48,286 nt of DNA from JBAZOO01 sp041648735 (GCA_041648735.1 JBAZOO010000029.1:1-48286), one strand, 5' to 3'. Counted from the stretch's first letter, positions 23,581 to 33,176 are shown. Numbers and translations are program-made. Notes: generated from the sequence alone by a model not told the origin.

Positions 23581-24610
23581 TGGGAACTTCCTTCGCTTGC
23601 GCCGCCAGGCGAGTCTTCAGCGCGGCGCGGACTTCTTCTTTCATCGTCATGCCCAAGGCCAGGCCGAACTTCTCCAGGCTGCCCGTGATCTCGTCCAGCG
23701 ACTTCTTGCCGAAGTTGCGGTACTTGAGCAGTTCGCTTTCGCCCTTCTCGACCAGTTCGCCGACCACGTGGATGTCGGCATTGCTCAGGCAGTTCTTGGC
23801 GCGGACGGAAAGCTCCAGGTCGTTGACCGAAGTCAGGAGCTTCTTGAGGAACGCCTGATCCTCGCTGTTGGTGATGACATCGGAGACGTCCAAGGCCTCC
23901 TCGACGCTGGCGGATGCCCCGGCGAGGAAGACCCGGGTGGTCTCCCGCAGGATGCGGGCGGCCTGCAGGACGGCGTCCTGCGGCTGGATCCGGCCATCGG
24001 TCCAGACTTCCAGCTCCAGCCGGTCGTAGTCGGTCTTCTGGCCGACCCGGCAAGCCTGGACGTCATAGCGCACCCGCTCGACCGGGGAGAACAGGGAGTC
24101 GACAGGAATGACCCCGATCACCTGATCCTCGTGCTTGTTCTCTTCGCTCGGGCAATAGCCGCGGCCGAGGTCGATCTCGATCTCCATGCGCAGGGGGCGG
24201 TCGCGATCCAGATGGCAGATCAGCAGGTCGGGATTGAGGATGCGGGTGACGCCGTCCTCCTTCACCGCCGCCGCCGTCACCGGCCCGGCCTTCTCGGCAT
24301 AGAGTTCCAGCTTGCGCGGCAACTCGCCATCGCAGAGCACATGCAGCTTCTTCAAGTTGAGCACCACTTCCGTCACATCCTCGACCACGTCGGGGATGGT
24401 GGTGAACTCATGGGCCACGCCGTCAATCTTCAGCGAGGTGACGGCCACGCCTTCCATGGACGAGAGCAGAATCCGCCGCATGGCGTTGCCGACCGTATGG
24501 CCGTAGCCCTTTTCCCACGGTTCGGCCACGAACCGGGCATAGGTCGAAGTCGCCGTGGCTTTGTCCACCACTAGCGCATTGGGCATGGCAATTCCAAAAG
24601 TACCGGCCAT
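23567..24610 (-). CDS. rpoA: RNA polymerase alpha subunit
   Basis: A 347-residue alpha subunit. The N-terminal domain has ARFVAEPWEKGYGHTVGNAM (~24-43) and RRILLSSMEGVAVTSLKIDG; the C-terminal domain has LELSVRAKNCLSNADIHVVG and RNFGKKSLDEI, which contact DNA and activators. A perfect AGGAGG sits 4 nt before ATG 24610, overriding in-frame ATGs at 24628 and 24745. In most bacteria rpsD precedes rpoA; here a 100-bp gap follows rpsK instead. Confidence 0.98.
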   Translation of the reverse strand: MAGTFGIAMPNALVVDKATATSTYARFVAEPWEKGYGHTVGNAMRRILLSSMEGVAVTSLKIDGVAHEFTTIPDVVEDVTEVVLNLKKLHVLCDGELPRKLELYAEKAGPVTAAAVKEDGVTRILNPDLLICHLDRDRPLRMEIEIDLGRGYCPSEENKHEDQVIGVIPVDSLFSPVERVRYDVQACRVGQKTDYDRLELEVWTDGRIQPQDAVLQAARILRETTRVFLAGASASVEEALDVSDVITNSEDQAFLKKLLTSVNDLELSVRAKNCLSNADIHVVGELVEKGESELLKYRNFGKKSLDEITGSLEKFGLALGMTMKEEVRAALKTRLAAQAKEVPNAAS

Positions 24611-24710
24611 GTTTCCTCCTACAGACATCTTGTCTTCATCTCCCGGCCGCACGCCAACCGCGGCGGCCAGGCTTGGATTGATCAGGAGCTTGGGCAAAGC
24701 AAAGCCGGAA
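24611..24710 (-). other. Gap where rpsD is normally found
   Basis: One hundred bp between rpsK and rpoA carry the rpoA ribosome site and no ribosomal protein gene. In the usual alpha operon the S4 gene rpsD stands here, and in E. coli its product represses the operon. No S4 gene appears elsewhere in the window. Confidence 0.75.
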
Positions 24711-25190
24711 TCAAATGCGGCGACGCTTCGGCGGGCGGCAGCCATTGTGCGGGACGGGGGTGACGTCCTGGATCGCGGTCACCTCCATCCCGGTGGAGGC
24801 GACGCCACGCACCGCGGATTCCCGGCCGGCGCCCGGCCCAAAAATGCGGACTTGGATTTCGCGCATCCCCAAGGTTGCGGCGCGCTTGGCGGCATCGGCG
24901 CCGACCAACTGGCCGACATAGGCCGTGCTGCGCTTCGACCCCTTGAAGCCAAGGCGGCCGGAGGAGCACCAGCTCACCACGTTGCCGCGGTTGTCGGTGA
25001 TGTAGACTTTCGTGTTGTTGAAGCTGGCCTCGACATGGGCCACGCCGCTGGCGACGTGGGCCCCGCCCTTCCCCTTCAACGCCCGCTTCTTCTTCGCTTC
25101 TTCGCCGGCCGGCGCGGCGGCCGCTTCCACTCCGGGGAGCACTTCGCCCGGGGCCGCCAGGTTCGTCGGCATGACCATTTCATCCGCCAT
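24711..25190 (-). CDS. rpsK: 30S ribosomal protein S11
   Basis: A 159-residue S11. The core VASGVAHVEASFNNTKVYIT, GFKGSKRSTAYVGQL and EVTAIQDVTPVPHNGCRPPK match the family. An N-terminal extension of about 35 residues (Ala/Pro/Glu-rich, then EEAKKKRALKGKG) makes it longer than the usual ~129. AAGGAG about 11 nt upstream supports ATG 25190. It lies 41 bp after rpsM. Confidence 0.97.
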   Translation of the reverse strand: MADEMVMPTNLAAPGEVLPGVEAAAAPAGEEAKKKRALKGKGGAHVASGVAHVEASFNNTKVYITDNRGNVVSWCSSGRLGFKGSKRSTAYVGQLVGADAAKRAATLGMREIQVRIFGPGAGRESAVRGVASTGMEVTAIQDVTPVPHNGCRPPKRRRI

Positions 25191-25231
25191 GGGATTTCAA
25201 GCTCCTTACGTGATCGTCAGAAAAAAATCGC

Positions 25232-25630
25232 TCAGCCCGACTTCGCCAGGTTACGGGCGGTCTTGTCACGGATGGCGCCGACCGTCTTGCGGGCGCCCTT
25301 GCGGGTGCGGGCATTGGTCTTGGTCCGCTGGCCGCGCACGGGCAAGCCGCGCTTGTGGCGGCTGCCCCGGTAGGTGCCGACGGCCACCAGGCGGCGGATG
25401 TTCTGCGCCACTTGCCGGCGCAGGTCGCCCTCGACCATGTAGCTGTCCTGCAGCGTCTTGGCGATGGCGCCGATCTGCGCATCGGTGAGATCCTTGGCTT
25501 TCATGGCCGGATCGATCTGCGTCGTCCGGCAGATGTCCGCGGCAGTCGTCGGGCCGATCCCATAGAGATACCGCAACGCCACGTCCAGCCGCTTGTTGGC
25601 CGGAATGTCAACACCCATGATTCTTGGCAT
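25232..25630 (-). CDS. rpsM: 30S ribosomal protein S13
   Basis: A 132-residue S13. MPRIMGVDIPANKRLDVALR at the N-terminus, YLYGIGPTTAADIC (helix-hairpin-helix) and GTYRGSRHKRGLPVRGQRTK followed by NARTRKG are diagnostic. ATG 25630 is chosen because MPRI matches the family start; an ATG further upstream at 25654 and one at 25618 fit less well. It lies between rpmJ and rpsK. Confidence 0.97.
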   Translation of the reverse strand: MPRIMGVDIPANKRLDVALRYLYGIGPTTAADICRTTQIDPAMKAKDLTDAQIGAIAKTLQDSYMVEGDLRRQVAQNIRRLVAVGTYRGSRHKRGLPVRGQRTKTNARTRKGARKTVGAIRDKTARNLAKSG

Positions 25631-25696
25631 GTTCCAAATCCCCGTTCTTGTCAATGCTGGCGCGCGCCGGGCCGGGCCGCCGGCCTGGCCGCACGG

Positions 25697-25810
25697 TCAG
25701 CCCTGACGCTGCTTGTGCCGGACGTTCTTGCAGACAATCCGAAGCACGCCATTGCGGCGCACCACGCGGCACTGGTTACACATCCGTTTGATTGAGGCTC
25801 TGACTTTCAT
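25697..25810 (-). CDS. rpmJ: 50S ribosomal protein L36
   Basis: A 37-residue protein, the normal L36 size: MKVRASIKRMCNQCRVVRRN, then GVLRIVCKNVRHKQRQG. Cys11, Cys14, Cys27 and His32 form the zinc site, so this is the C+ form. It lies between infA and rpsM in the standard order. Confidence 0.97.
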   Translation of the reverse strand: MKVRASIKRMCNQCRVVRRNGVLRIVCKNVRHKQRQG

Positions 25811-25902
25811 AATCCTTGCTGCGCTCCCGCCTTTCCGCCGGCCGGCTCCGCGGCGCTACCGCTCCGGCCAAGGCTGGCATTTCCAAGACAAAACAGATGG
25901 GT

Positions 25903-25930
25903 ACTATAGCCGCCCCCAAACCTGATGCAA
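25903..25930 (-). promoter_or_regulatory. Internal promoter before rpmJ
   Basis: On the minus strand TTGCAT (25925-25930) and TATAGT (25903-25908) are 16 bp apart, in the 130-bp gap between infA and rpmJ. This would let rpmJ-rpsM-rpsK-rpoA-rplQ be transcribed apart from ilvC-adk-map-infA. Confidence 0.55.
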
Positions 25931-25940
25931 CTGCTCCGCC

Positions 25941-26156
25941 TCATTTCTTGCGGTAGGTGATCCGCCCCTTGTCCAAGTCGTAGGGCGACATCTCCATGAT
26001 GACGGTGTCACCCGGCAGGATGCGGATGGAGTGCAGCCGCATCTTGCCGCTGATGTGGGCCAGCACCTCGTGGCCATTGGTCAGCTCCACGCGGAACATG
26101 GTGTTGGGCAGGATCTCTTTGACTACCCCTTCGATGCGGATGGTGTCTTTGGACAC
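25941..26156 (-). CDS. infA: Translation initiation factor IF-1
   Basis: A 71-residue OB-fold protein with the standard IF-1 sequence: IRIEGVVKEILPNTMFRVEL, then GHEVLAHISGKMRLHSIRIL and PGDTVIMEMSPYDLDKGRIT. It begins with GTG at 26156 (VSKDTIRIEG), matching the family start. It overlaps the end of map by 34 bp in a different frame, which suggests coupled translation. Confidence 0.97.
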   Translation of the reverse strand: MSKDTIRIEGVVKEILPNTMFRVELTNGHEVLAHISGKMRLHSIRILPGDTVIMEMSPYDLDKGRITYRKK

Positions 26157-26920
26157 GTGAGGATCTCCGGATTGCCGTCGGTGATGAGGATCAAATGCTC
26201 GAAATGGGCCGAGAGGCTGCCGTCCGCCGTGCGCACGGTCCAGCCGTCGCCCGCGTCCACCGAAACCTGGTGGGTGCCAAGGTTGACCATCGGTTCGATG
26301 GCGAGCACCATCCCCGGCTGAAGCTTGGGGCCGCGCGAGCGGGTGGCGAAGTTGGGGATTTCCGGCGGTTCGTGGAGCTGGGTGCCGCAGCCATGCCCCA
26401 CAAAGTCCCGCACCACATGCATCCCGGCGGCCGCAACCACGGCCTCGACGGCGGCCCCGATCTCGCTGACGGCACGGCCGCCGCGGGCGGCGCGGATGCC
26501 CGCGTAAAGGCTGGCCTCGGTCACTTCCAGCAGGCGGGCCGCTTCCGGCGACGGGGGGGTGCCGCCGACGGCAATGGTCAGCGCCGTGTCGCCAATGCCG
26601 CCGCCCAGCCGCACCCCAATGTCGAGGCTGAGCAGGTCGCCCGGCCGGAGCCGGCGCCCCGCGTGGCCAATGCCATGCACCACCTCGTCGTTCACCGAAA
26701 TGCAGATTTGGCCGGGATAGCCGTGGTAGCCGAGAAAGGCGCTCTCCCCGCCCGTGGCGCGGATCAACGCGCCGGCGAGCTGGTCCAGTTCGCCGGTGGT
26801 CATGCCCGGGGCCGCCAGCCGGGCCAGCTCGTCCCGGACCGCGGCGGTGGCACGGGCCGCCACGCGGATGGCGGCAATCTCGCCGGGAGTGTGGATGATG
26901 ACACGTCCGCTCTTCGCCAT
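26123..26920 (-). CDS. map: Methionine aminopeptidase, type I
   Basis: A 265-residue metalloprotease that removes initiator Met. The metal ligands are recognisable: SLDIGVRLGGGIGDTALTI (two Asp), VGHGCGTQLHEPPEIPNF (His), LAIEPMVN (Glu) and the C-terminal SAHFEHLILIT (Glu). The active-site His is in CISVNDEVVHGIG. MAKSGRVIIHTPGEI fits the family start, 4 bp after the adk stop. The C-terminus is extended by ~15 residues that run into the infA coding region. Confidence 0.96.
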   Translation of the reverse strand: MAKSGRVIIHTPGEIAAIRVAARATAAVRDELARLAAPGMTTGELDQLAGALIRATGGESAFLGYHGYPGQICISVNDEVVHGIGHAGRRLRPGDLLSLDIGVRLGGGIGDTALTIAVGGTPPSPEAARLLEVTEASLYAGIRAARGGRAVSEIGAAVEAVVAAAGMHVVRDFVGHGCGTQLHEPPEIPNFATRSRGPKLQPGMVLAIEPMVNLGTHQVSVDAGDGWTVRTADGSLSAHFEHLILITDGNPEILTCPKTPSASKG

Positions 26921-26924
26921 GCGG

Positions 26925-27578
26925 CTACAACCCCAGCGCCTGGCGGACACCCGCGAAGTTTTCCTCGCGGTTGCCGCCGCCGTGGATCCGCGCCAGGATC
27001 CCCTGCCGCCCATAGCGCTCGACCAGCGGCGCCGTCTGGGTCTCATAGACCGTGAGCCGCTGGCGGACCGTCTCCAGGGTGTCGTCGCTGCGCTGGTAGA
27101 GCGCCCCGCCGCACTGGTCGCAGACCCCTTCCCGCCGCGGCGGGCTGCTGAGCAGGTTGTAGATGGCGGGGCAGTTGCGGCAGAGCCGGCGGGAGGTGAG
27201 CCGCCGGAGCAGGAGGTCGCGGTCAACCTCCAGCAGCAGCACGGCATCCAGCCGCAGCCCGAGTTCCGCCAAGGCCTGGTCGAGGAGTTCGGCCTGCGGC
27301 AGCGTGCGGGGATAGCCGTCCAGCAGGAAACCGCGACTGCGGACGGCGGCGCTGGCGAGCGCCACCTTGACCATGCCGGCGACCACCGCGTCGGGCACCA
27401 GCAACCCCTGGTCGATGTAGCGGCGGGCCTCGCCGCCCAGGGCGGTGCCGGCCTTCATTTCCGCCCGCAACAGGTCGCCGGTGGAGATGTGGACCGTGCC
27501 GAAGGCGGCGACCATCATCTCCGCCATCGTCCCCTTGCCGGCGCCGGGCGCGCCAATGAAGATGCAGTTTTTCGGCAT
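26925..27578 (-). CDS. adk: Adenylate kinase
   Basis: A 217-residue long-lid adenylate kinase (2 ADP to ATP + AMP). P-loop GAPGAGKGT (residues 9-17), HISTGDLLRAEM, LLDGYPRTLPQAELLD and the lid with four Cys (CRNCPAIYN ... CDQCGGAL), which makes it a zinc-lid form. It stands between ilvC and map; the usual upstream neighbour secY is absent from the window. Confidence 0.96.
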   Translation of the reverse strand: MPKNCIFIGAPGAGKGTMAEMMVAAFGTVHISTGDLLRAEMKAGTALGGEARRYIDQGLLVPDAVVAGMVKVALASAAVRSRGFLLDGYPRTLPQAELLDQALAELGLRLDAVLLLEVDRDLLLRRLTSRRLCRNCPAIYNLLSSPPRREGVCDQCGGALYQRSDDTLETVRQRLTVYETQTAPLVERYGRQGILARIHGGGNREENFAGVRQALGL

Positions 27579-27604
27579 GGCCCCGTCGCTCCCGCCGCCG
27601 CCGT

Positions 27605-28600
<996 letters not shown>

Positions 28601-28658
28601 CCTGTCAATCTCCTGCGGGGTTGCTCGGTTCACGATGGGGCCAAAAAATCAAACCGGA

Positions 28659-28687
28659 ACTGTAATGGCCAGCCCCCGCTTTTGCAA
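28659..28687 (-). promoter_or_regulatory. Promoter of ilvC-adk-map-infA
   Basis: Minus-strand TTGCAA (28682-28687) and TACAGT (28659-28664) are 17 bp apart, about 60 bp before the ilvC start. Matches to consensus are 4/6 each. Confidence 0.45.
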
Positions 28688-28755
28688 CCCTGTCCGGCGC
28701 TGTCCAGCCGCGGGGCCGCCGCCGGCGCCCCCCCCCCGGCCCCATTCCCCGCCAT

Positions 28756-28783
28756 TTGTTTCCACCCGGACCGCGTGTATGTT
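28756..28783 (+). promoter_or_regulatory. Possible promoter of the 28.9-kb gene
   Basis: TTGTTT (28756-28761) and TATGTT (28778-28783) are 16 bp apart, 100 bp before the ATG at 28884. Weak, but it is the only candidate in this 283-bp divergent region. Confidence 0.3.
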
Positions 28784-28883
28784 GCCCGGAAGAGGCATTC
28801 CGGCGACGGCGGCCGGATGAAAAAAAACAACCTCGCCGGACGCCAACGGCGGCACGGCAACTTCAGAAGAAGGGAAAGATGCC

Positions 28884-29684
28884 ATGAAGATTCTGCTGAT
28901 TGTGGTCATGATTCTCGCGGCGGGGGTGATGCTCTGGGGCCTGGCCCAGCAGAAAAAGGGAGTGGCGGCGGGCAAAATCTTCGCGGTCCTTGGGGCCGTG
29001 GTCGCCCTGCTCTGCGCCTTGGGAACCGCGTTCACTGGCGGCGGGGTCAGCCCGGAAAGGGCGATGGAAGTGCATCTGGCCTACACCCGGGTCGCCACGG
29101 AGAAGCTCGGGCTGCAACTGAAGGAGAAGGCCCCCGCCGCGAAGGTGCTGCTTTTGGTCGGCCCCCGCTTTGCGGAAGGCGACAAGATGACCGACGCCCT
29201 GGCGGCCGGCCTGGAAAAGGGGCTGGGCGCCAAGGTGGAGCAAATGGAGCTGAAGCCGGAACTGCCGCCGGCCATGGCCCCGGCGGGGGCGGAGGCGCCG
29301 CCCGTGGACTTGGCCATGCTCCCCCCCGAGGTGTGGTTCACCGCGGCGGCAATGGACAAGGCGCTGGATGCGGCCACGGGCAAATACGAGGTGGTGGTCT
29401 CCTGCCTGGGGCTGCCGATGGACTTCAAGGCCATGCACTTCTGGCAAAAGCCGAACCGCCCCAAGCTGGCGCTCGCCCAAGGGGACATCTACCAGCTCCG
29501 CCCCGCCATTGAAGACGGCACCATTGTCGCCGCCGTCACCGCCAACCCGAAGGCCGAATACGACCAGAGCCGGCCGCCCTCCAACCTGGAGGCGGCCTTC
29601 GCCAAGCGCTTTATCCTGGTGACGACGGAAAACGTCAAGGAAATCGTGGCCCAGTATCCTGACCTGTTCCTGCAAACCCCCTGA
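28884..29684 (+). CDS. Hypothetical membrane-anchored protein
   Basis: A 266-residue protein of unknown function. Two N-terminal hydrophobic helices (~residues 2-20 and ~31-50) anchor it. A globular part follows with LGLQLKEKAPAAKVLLLVGP and a KYEVVVSCLGLPMDFKAMHF stretch that suggests an alpha/beta fold with a repeating strand-helix pattern, as in periplasmic-binding-like domains. No catalytic motif is visible. It has its own promoter candidate and a strong terminator, so it is likely monocistronic. Confidence 0.75.
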   Translation: MKILLIVVMILAAGVMLWGLAQQKKGVAAGKIFAVLGAVVALLCALGTAFTGGGVSPERAMEVHLAYTRVATEKLGLQLKEKAPAAKVLLLVGPRFAEGDKMTDALAAGLEKGLGAKVEQMELKPELPPAMAPAGAEAPPVDLAMLPPEVWFTAAAMDKALDAATGKYEVVVSCLGLPMDFKAMHFWQKPNRPKLALAQGDIYQLRPAIEDGTIVAAVTANPKAEYDQSRPPSNLEAAFAKRFILVTTENVKEIVAQYPDLFLQTP

Positions 29685-29700
29685 AGCCGACCCCACCCGC

Positions 29701-29741
29701 CGCCCCGCGCCGCAGCAGGCTGCGGACGGGGCGTTGTCTTT
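29701..29741 (+). terminator. Intrinsic terminator after the 28.9-kb gene
   Basis: Stems cgccccg/cggggcg (7 bp) and ccgcagc/gctgcgg (7 bp) stack with a small bulge, then ttgtcttt follows. It starts 17 bp after the stop codon. Confidence 0.75.
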
Positions 29742-29774
29742 GCGCCGGAGCCGAGAGAGAGGAGCCTCGCCGCC

Positions 29775-31853
29775 ATGAGCCGCCCCATCCAACCCCCGCC
29801 ACCGTCACATCGCCGCACCACCAACCTTGGCCGCTTCTGGTACGGCGTCGCCTACTATCCGGAATTGTGGGACGCCGAAACCCGGAAACACGACGCGGAA
29901 CGGATGGCCGCCGCCGGCATCACCCTCGTCCGCATGGGCGAGTTCGCCTGGAGCCTGCTGGAGCCGGCGGAGAACCACTTCTATTTCGCCCTCCTCGACG
30001 AGACCGTCGCCACCTTGGCGCGCCACGGCATCGCCACCCTGCTCGCCACCCCCACCGCCGCACCCCCACGCTGGCTCACCCAGAAGCATCCGGAAGTGCT
30101 GCGGGTGGATGCGGCCGGCCAGCCCCAGTGCCATGGGTCGCGCCAGCACGCCTGCCCCAGCAACCCGGCCTTCCGCGAATACTCCCGCCGCATCACCCAG
30201 GCCCTGGCCCGCCATTTCCACGGCAACCCCCACGTCGTCGGCTGGCAGACCGACAACGCCTTCAACGCCGATTTCGCCGAATGCCATTGCCCCGCCTGCC
30301 AAACCGCCTTCCGCGACTTCCTCCGGCGCACCTACAAAAACCAGGTCCGCCGCCTCAACCAGGCCTGGGGCACCGCCTTCTGGGCCCAAACCTATGCCGG
30401 CTTCGAGGAGATCGAGACGCCACGCCCCAACCGCCCGACCCACCCCAACCCAGCCCACCAGCTCGACTACGTCCGCTTCATCTCCGACGCCATCACCCAG
30501 TTCCAGCACGACCAAACCCAAATCCTGCGCCGCGCCAACCCCGCCTGGTGGCTCACCCACAACGGAACCGGCCGCCACCTCGACTACCGCGGCGACTTCA
30601 CCCGCGACCTCGACCTGCTCGGCTTCGCCAACCAGCCAATGGCCGAACCCGACCCCGCCCGCCGCCACCAGCGCCAAGCCTGGCGCCTGGACCAGGCCCG
30701 CGGCTGGTCCGGCAACTTCATCGTCACCGGCCAGCAGGCCGGCCCCGGCGGCCAGCCCCACTGCCTCCACGACAACCCCGAACCCGGCGAAATGCGCCAG
30801 ATGGCCTACGCCGCCATCGCCCGCGGCGCCGACAGCCTGCTCCTCGCCCGCTGGCGCACCTGCCGCGTCGGCGCCGAGAAGCTCCACGGCGGCCTCCTCG
30901 ACCATGACAACCTCCCCCGCCGCCGCTATGCGGAAGCCGCCCAACTGGGCCGGGAGCTGGCCACGCTCGGCCCCGCCCTCCAAGACACCACCGTCTTCAT
31001 TGACGCCGCCGTCGCCAGTTGCGACCTCGCCGTGGCCACCGCCCACGCCCACTACTCCCTGGGCCTCCCCTCGCCCGACGAGGCCGCCGCCACCCTCCAC
31101 GCCGCCCTCCATGAACTCGGCTACGCCGTCGGCGTCGTCCACCCGGCCGACGACCTCACCGGGATCAAGCTCTACGTCATCCCCCACTGGAACCTCTTCG
31201 ACCCCGCCTGGCTCCCCAACCTGCGCCACTTCGTCGAAACCGGCGGCACCCTCGTCCTCGGCGCCCGCTGCGGCAGCCACGGCCTCCACGCCAACGTCGT
31301 CGCCGAAACCTTCCCCGGCTGCCTCCGCGAACTGGCCGGCGCCACCGTCGAGGAATACGGCCGGCAGAACGCCCCCCAGGCCCGCCCCCTCACCCTGGCC
31401 TTCAACTGCTGCGAAGGCGCCGTGGCCAGCGAATGGTGGCATGAAACCCTCCGCCCCGCCACCCCCGAAACCGAAATCCACGCCACCTGGAAAGGCCAGC
31501 ACCTCACCGGCCAGACCGCCGCCACCCGCCACCGCCTCGGCAAGGGCTGCGTGATCTACGTGGGCACCTGGTTCACCCCGGAACTGGTCCGCGCCATGCT
31601 GCCCCACCTCGTCCTCCAGGCGTCGCTCCAGAAACCCTGGCCCGCCGCCCCCGCCGGCGTCGAAGTCGTCCGCCGCCAGAAGGATGGCCATCGCCTCTGG
31701 TTCTTCCTCAACCACAACGACGCGGCAGTCGCCATCCCCAGCACCCCCGTGGGCACCGACCTGCTCACCGGCCGCCACACCGACGGCGGCGAACTGCCCC
31801 TGGGCCGCCACGGCGCCGCCGTCGTCCACGAAGAACTCGCCACCCCGGCCTGA
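29775..31853 (+). CDS. GH42 beta-galactosidase homologue lacking both catalytic glutamates
   Basis: A 692-residue protein with the full GH42 layout: TIM barrel (GVAYYPELWDAETRKHD to ~390), trimerisation domain (~400-610) and a C-terminal beta domain. The Cys cluster typical of the family is present (CHCPACQ, residues 170-175). GH42 enzymes carry an acid/base Glu in DNE-F/Y and a nucleophile Glu in ME-Q/S; here the positions read DNAF (Ala162) and VTGQQ (Gly319). Both changes are clean single-residue replacements in an intact frame, so the protein is probably not a retaining galactosidase but a sugar-binding protein or one with altered chemistry. The downstream acyltransferase starts 14 bp later, so the two may be co-transcribed. 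Confidence 0.88.
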   Translation: MSRPIQPPPPSHRRTTNLGRFWYGVAYYPELWDAETRKHDAERMAAAGITLVRMGEFAWSLLEPAENHFYFALLDETVATLARHGIATLLATPTAAPPRWLTQKHPEVLRVDAAGQPQCHGSRQHACPSNPAFREYSRRITQALARHFHGNPHVVGWQTDNAFNADFAECHCPACQTAFRDFLRRTYKNQVRRLNQAWGTAFWAQTYAGFEEIETPRPNRPTHPNPAHQLDYVRFISDAITQFQHDQTQILRRANPAWWLTHNGTGRHLDYRGDFTRDLDLLGFANQPMAEPDPARRHQRQAWRLDQARGWSGNFIVTGQQAGPGGQPHCLHDNPEPGEMRQMAYAAIARGADSLLLARWRTCRVGAEKLHGGLLDHDNLPRRRYAEAAQLGRELATLGPALQDTTVFIDAAVASCDLAVATAHAHYSLGLPSPDEAAATLHAALHELGYAVGVVHPADDLTGIKLYVIPHWNLFDPAWLPNLRHFVETGGTLVLGARCGSHGLHANVVAETFPGCLRELAGATVEEYGRQNAPQARPLTLAFNCCEGAVASEWWHETLRPATPETEIHATWKGQHLTGQTAATRHRLGKGCVIYVGTWFTPELVRAMLPHLVLQASLQKPWPAAPAGVEVVRRQKDGHRLWFFLNHNDAAVAIPSTPVGTDLLTGRHTDGGELPLGRHGAAVVHEELATPA

Positions 31854-31867
31854 GCCCCACCCACCCC

Positions 31868-32527
31868 ATGGCCGGCAAGAAAAAAACGCTCCCCTACTGG
31901 CTCGTCGCCCTCGGCGCCACCCTCTTCCGCCTGCTCCGCCACACCTGGCGGGTGACGGTCGAGGACCGCGCCGGGCTGCTCGCCGCCACCGCCCCCTGGC
32001 CCGCCGTCACCATCCTCTGGCACAACCGCATCCCCATCCTCGCCGATCTCTTCCCCCGCCGCCTGCGCCAGGGCACCGCCGCCCTCGCCAGCGCCTCGCG
32101 CGACGGCGAGGCCGCCGCCCACCTGCTCCGCGCCTTCGACTACCAGGTCGTCCGCGGCTCCAGCAGCCGCGGCGGCCACGCCGCCCTCAACGCCCTCCAC
32201 GCCAAGCTCGACGCGGGAACCGGCGTCGCCATCACCGTTGACGGCCCCCGCGGCCCCCGCTACACCCTCCACGCCGGCGCCGTCCACCTCGCCGTCCAGA
32301 CCGGCCGCCCCCTCATCCCCCTCGCCCTCAACGCCCCCCACCGCTGGGAACTCAAAGGCTGGGACCGCACCCAGATCCCCAAGCCCTTCAGCCGCGTCAC
32401 CCTGGTCATTGGCGAACCGCTCCACCTCCAACCCATGCCCACCGACGCGGAACGCCAGGCCCAGCTCGAAACCGTCCGCCAGGCCCTCCTCGCCATCACC
32501 GACGACCGCCGCGCCACCACCACCTGA
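31868..32527 (+). CDS. DUF374 family lysophospholipid/lipid A-type acyltransferase
   Basis: A 219-residue protein of the DUF374 group of LPLAT-fold acyltransferases. WHNRIPIL (~residues 51-58) holds the family His, followed by ASASRDGEAAAHLLRAFDYQ, VVRGSSSRGGHAAL and ITVDGPRGPRYTLHAGAVHL. These are the standard DUF374 blocks. It is membrane-associated and may acylate lipid A or a related lipid; the acceptor is unknown. It starts 14 bp after the GH42 homologue, without a clear Shine-Dalgarno site. Confidence 0.9.
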   Translation: MAGKKKTLPYWLVALGATLFRLLRHTWRVTVEDRAGLLAATAPWPAVTILWHNRIPILADLFPRRLRQGTAALASASRDGEAAAHLLRAFDYQVVRGSSSRGGHAALNALHAKLDAGTGVAITVDGPRGPRYTLHAGAVHLAVQTGRPLIPLALNAPHRWELKGWDRTQIPKPFSRVTLVIGEPLHLQPMPTDAERQAQLETVRQALLAITDDRRATTT

Positions 32528-32565
32528 CCCCAGCCCAGCGGCGAGGGCGGCCAGCCGCCCAATTC

Positions 32566-33129
32566 CTATTTTCCGCCCGGCGAGGGATCGCCTGGACGGC
32601 CGGTCCCCGCCGCCAGGATTTCCGCCACCGTCAGGTCCGGCCCCGCCAGCCGCGCCGCCAGCCGCCCCTGCTTGAGCACCAGCACCGCCGGCCGCGCCGA
32701 AACCTGCCACTGCCGCGCCTCCTCCTCATCCCCCAACCGGATCGCCACCCCCGCCGGCGGTTCCGCCCGCAAGGCCGCGACCGCCCCCATGGTTGCGGAC
32801 TCCGCAACCCCAGCCGGCCCCGGCGCGGCGGGGAAGACCAGCAGCACCGTCGCCGCCGTCGCCCGCAGCCCCGTCCCGCCCGGCAGCACCGCCGGCCCGG
32901 CGGCGGACTCCGCCTCCACCCGGTGCTGCTTCGCCTGCTGGGCATCCCAGAGAATGAACAGCGCGCCGACGGCCAGCACCACGACCGCAATCAAGGCGAT
33001 GCGGCTGAGGCGCGACCCCACCGGGCCACAGCAACTGCCACTGCCGGAACAGGACGCCTTGGCGCCGCAGGCGGAACAGGGGTTTGCCGCCGGCTTGGCC
33101 GGGGCGGATTCTTCGTGCTTGCCGCTCAT
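32566..33129 (-). CDS. Cys-rich membrane-anchored protein, thioredoxin-like C-terminus
   Basis: A 187-residue protein of unknown function. The N-terminus is cytoplasmic and Cys-rich (CSACGAKASCSGSGSCC, ~residues 17-33), a candidate metal or Fe-S site. One membrane helix follows (~40-60), then a ~125-residue soluble part. VSARPAVLVLKQGRLAARLA (~146-165) resembles the strand-turn-strand after the active site of thioredoxins, but there is no CXXC. GGGGAG with ~6-nt spacing supports ATG 33129. The last ten residues are encoded by a copy of the dispersed CTGGACGGC element. It converges with the DUF374 gene. Confidence 0.65.
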   Translation of the reverse strand: MSGKHEESAPAKPAANPCSACGAKASCSGSGSCCGPVGSRLSRIALIAVVVLAVGALFILWDAQQAKQHRVEAESAAGPAVLPGGTGLRATAATVLLVFPAAPGPAGVAESATMGAVAALRAEPPAGVAIRLGDEEEARQWQVSARPAVLVLKQGRLAARLAGPDLTVAEILAAGTGRPGDPSPGGK

Positions 33130-33176
33130 GGGAGACTCCCCTCTGGAAAAACAACGCTTTCGGAAAAAGTCAGGGA

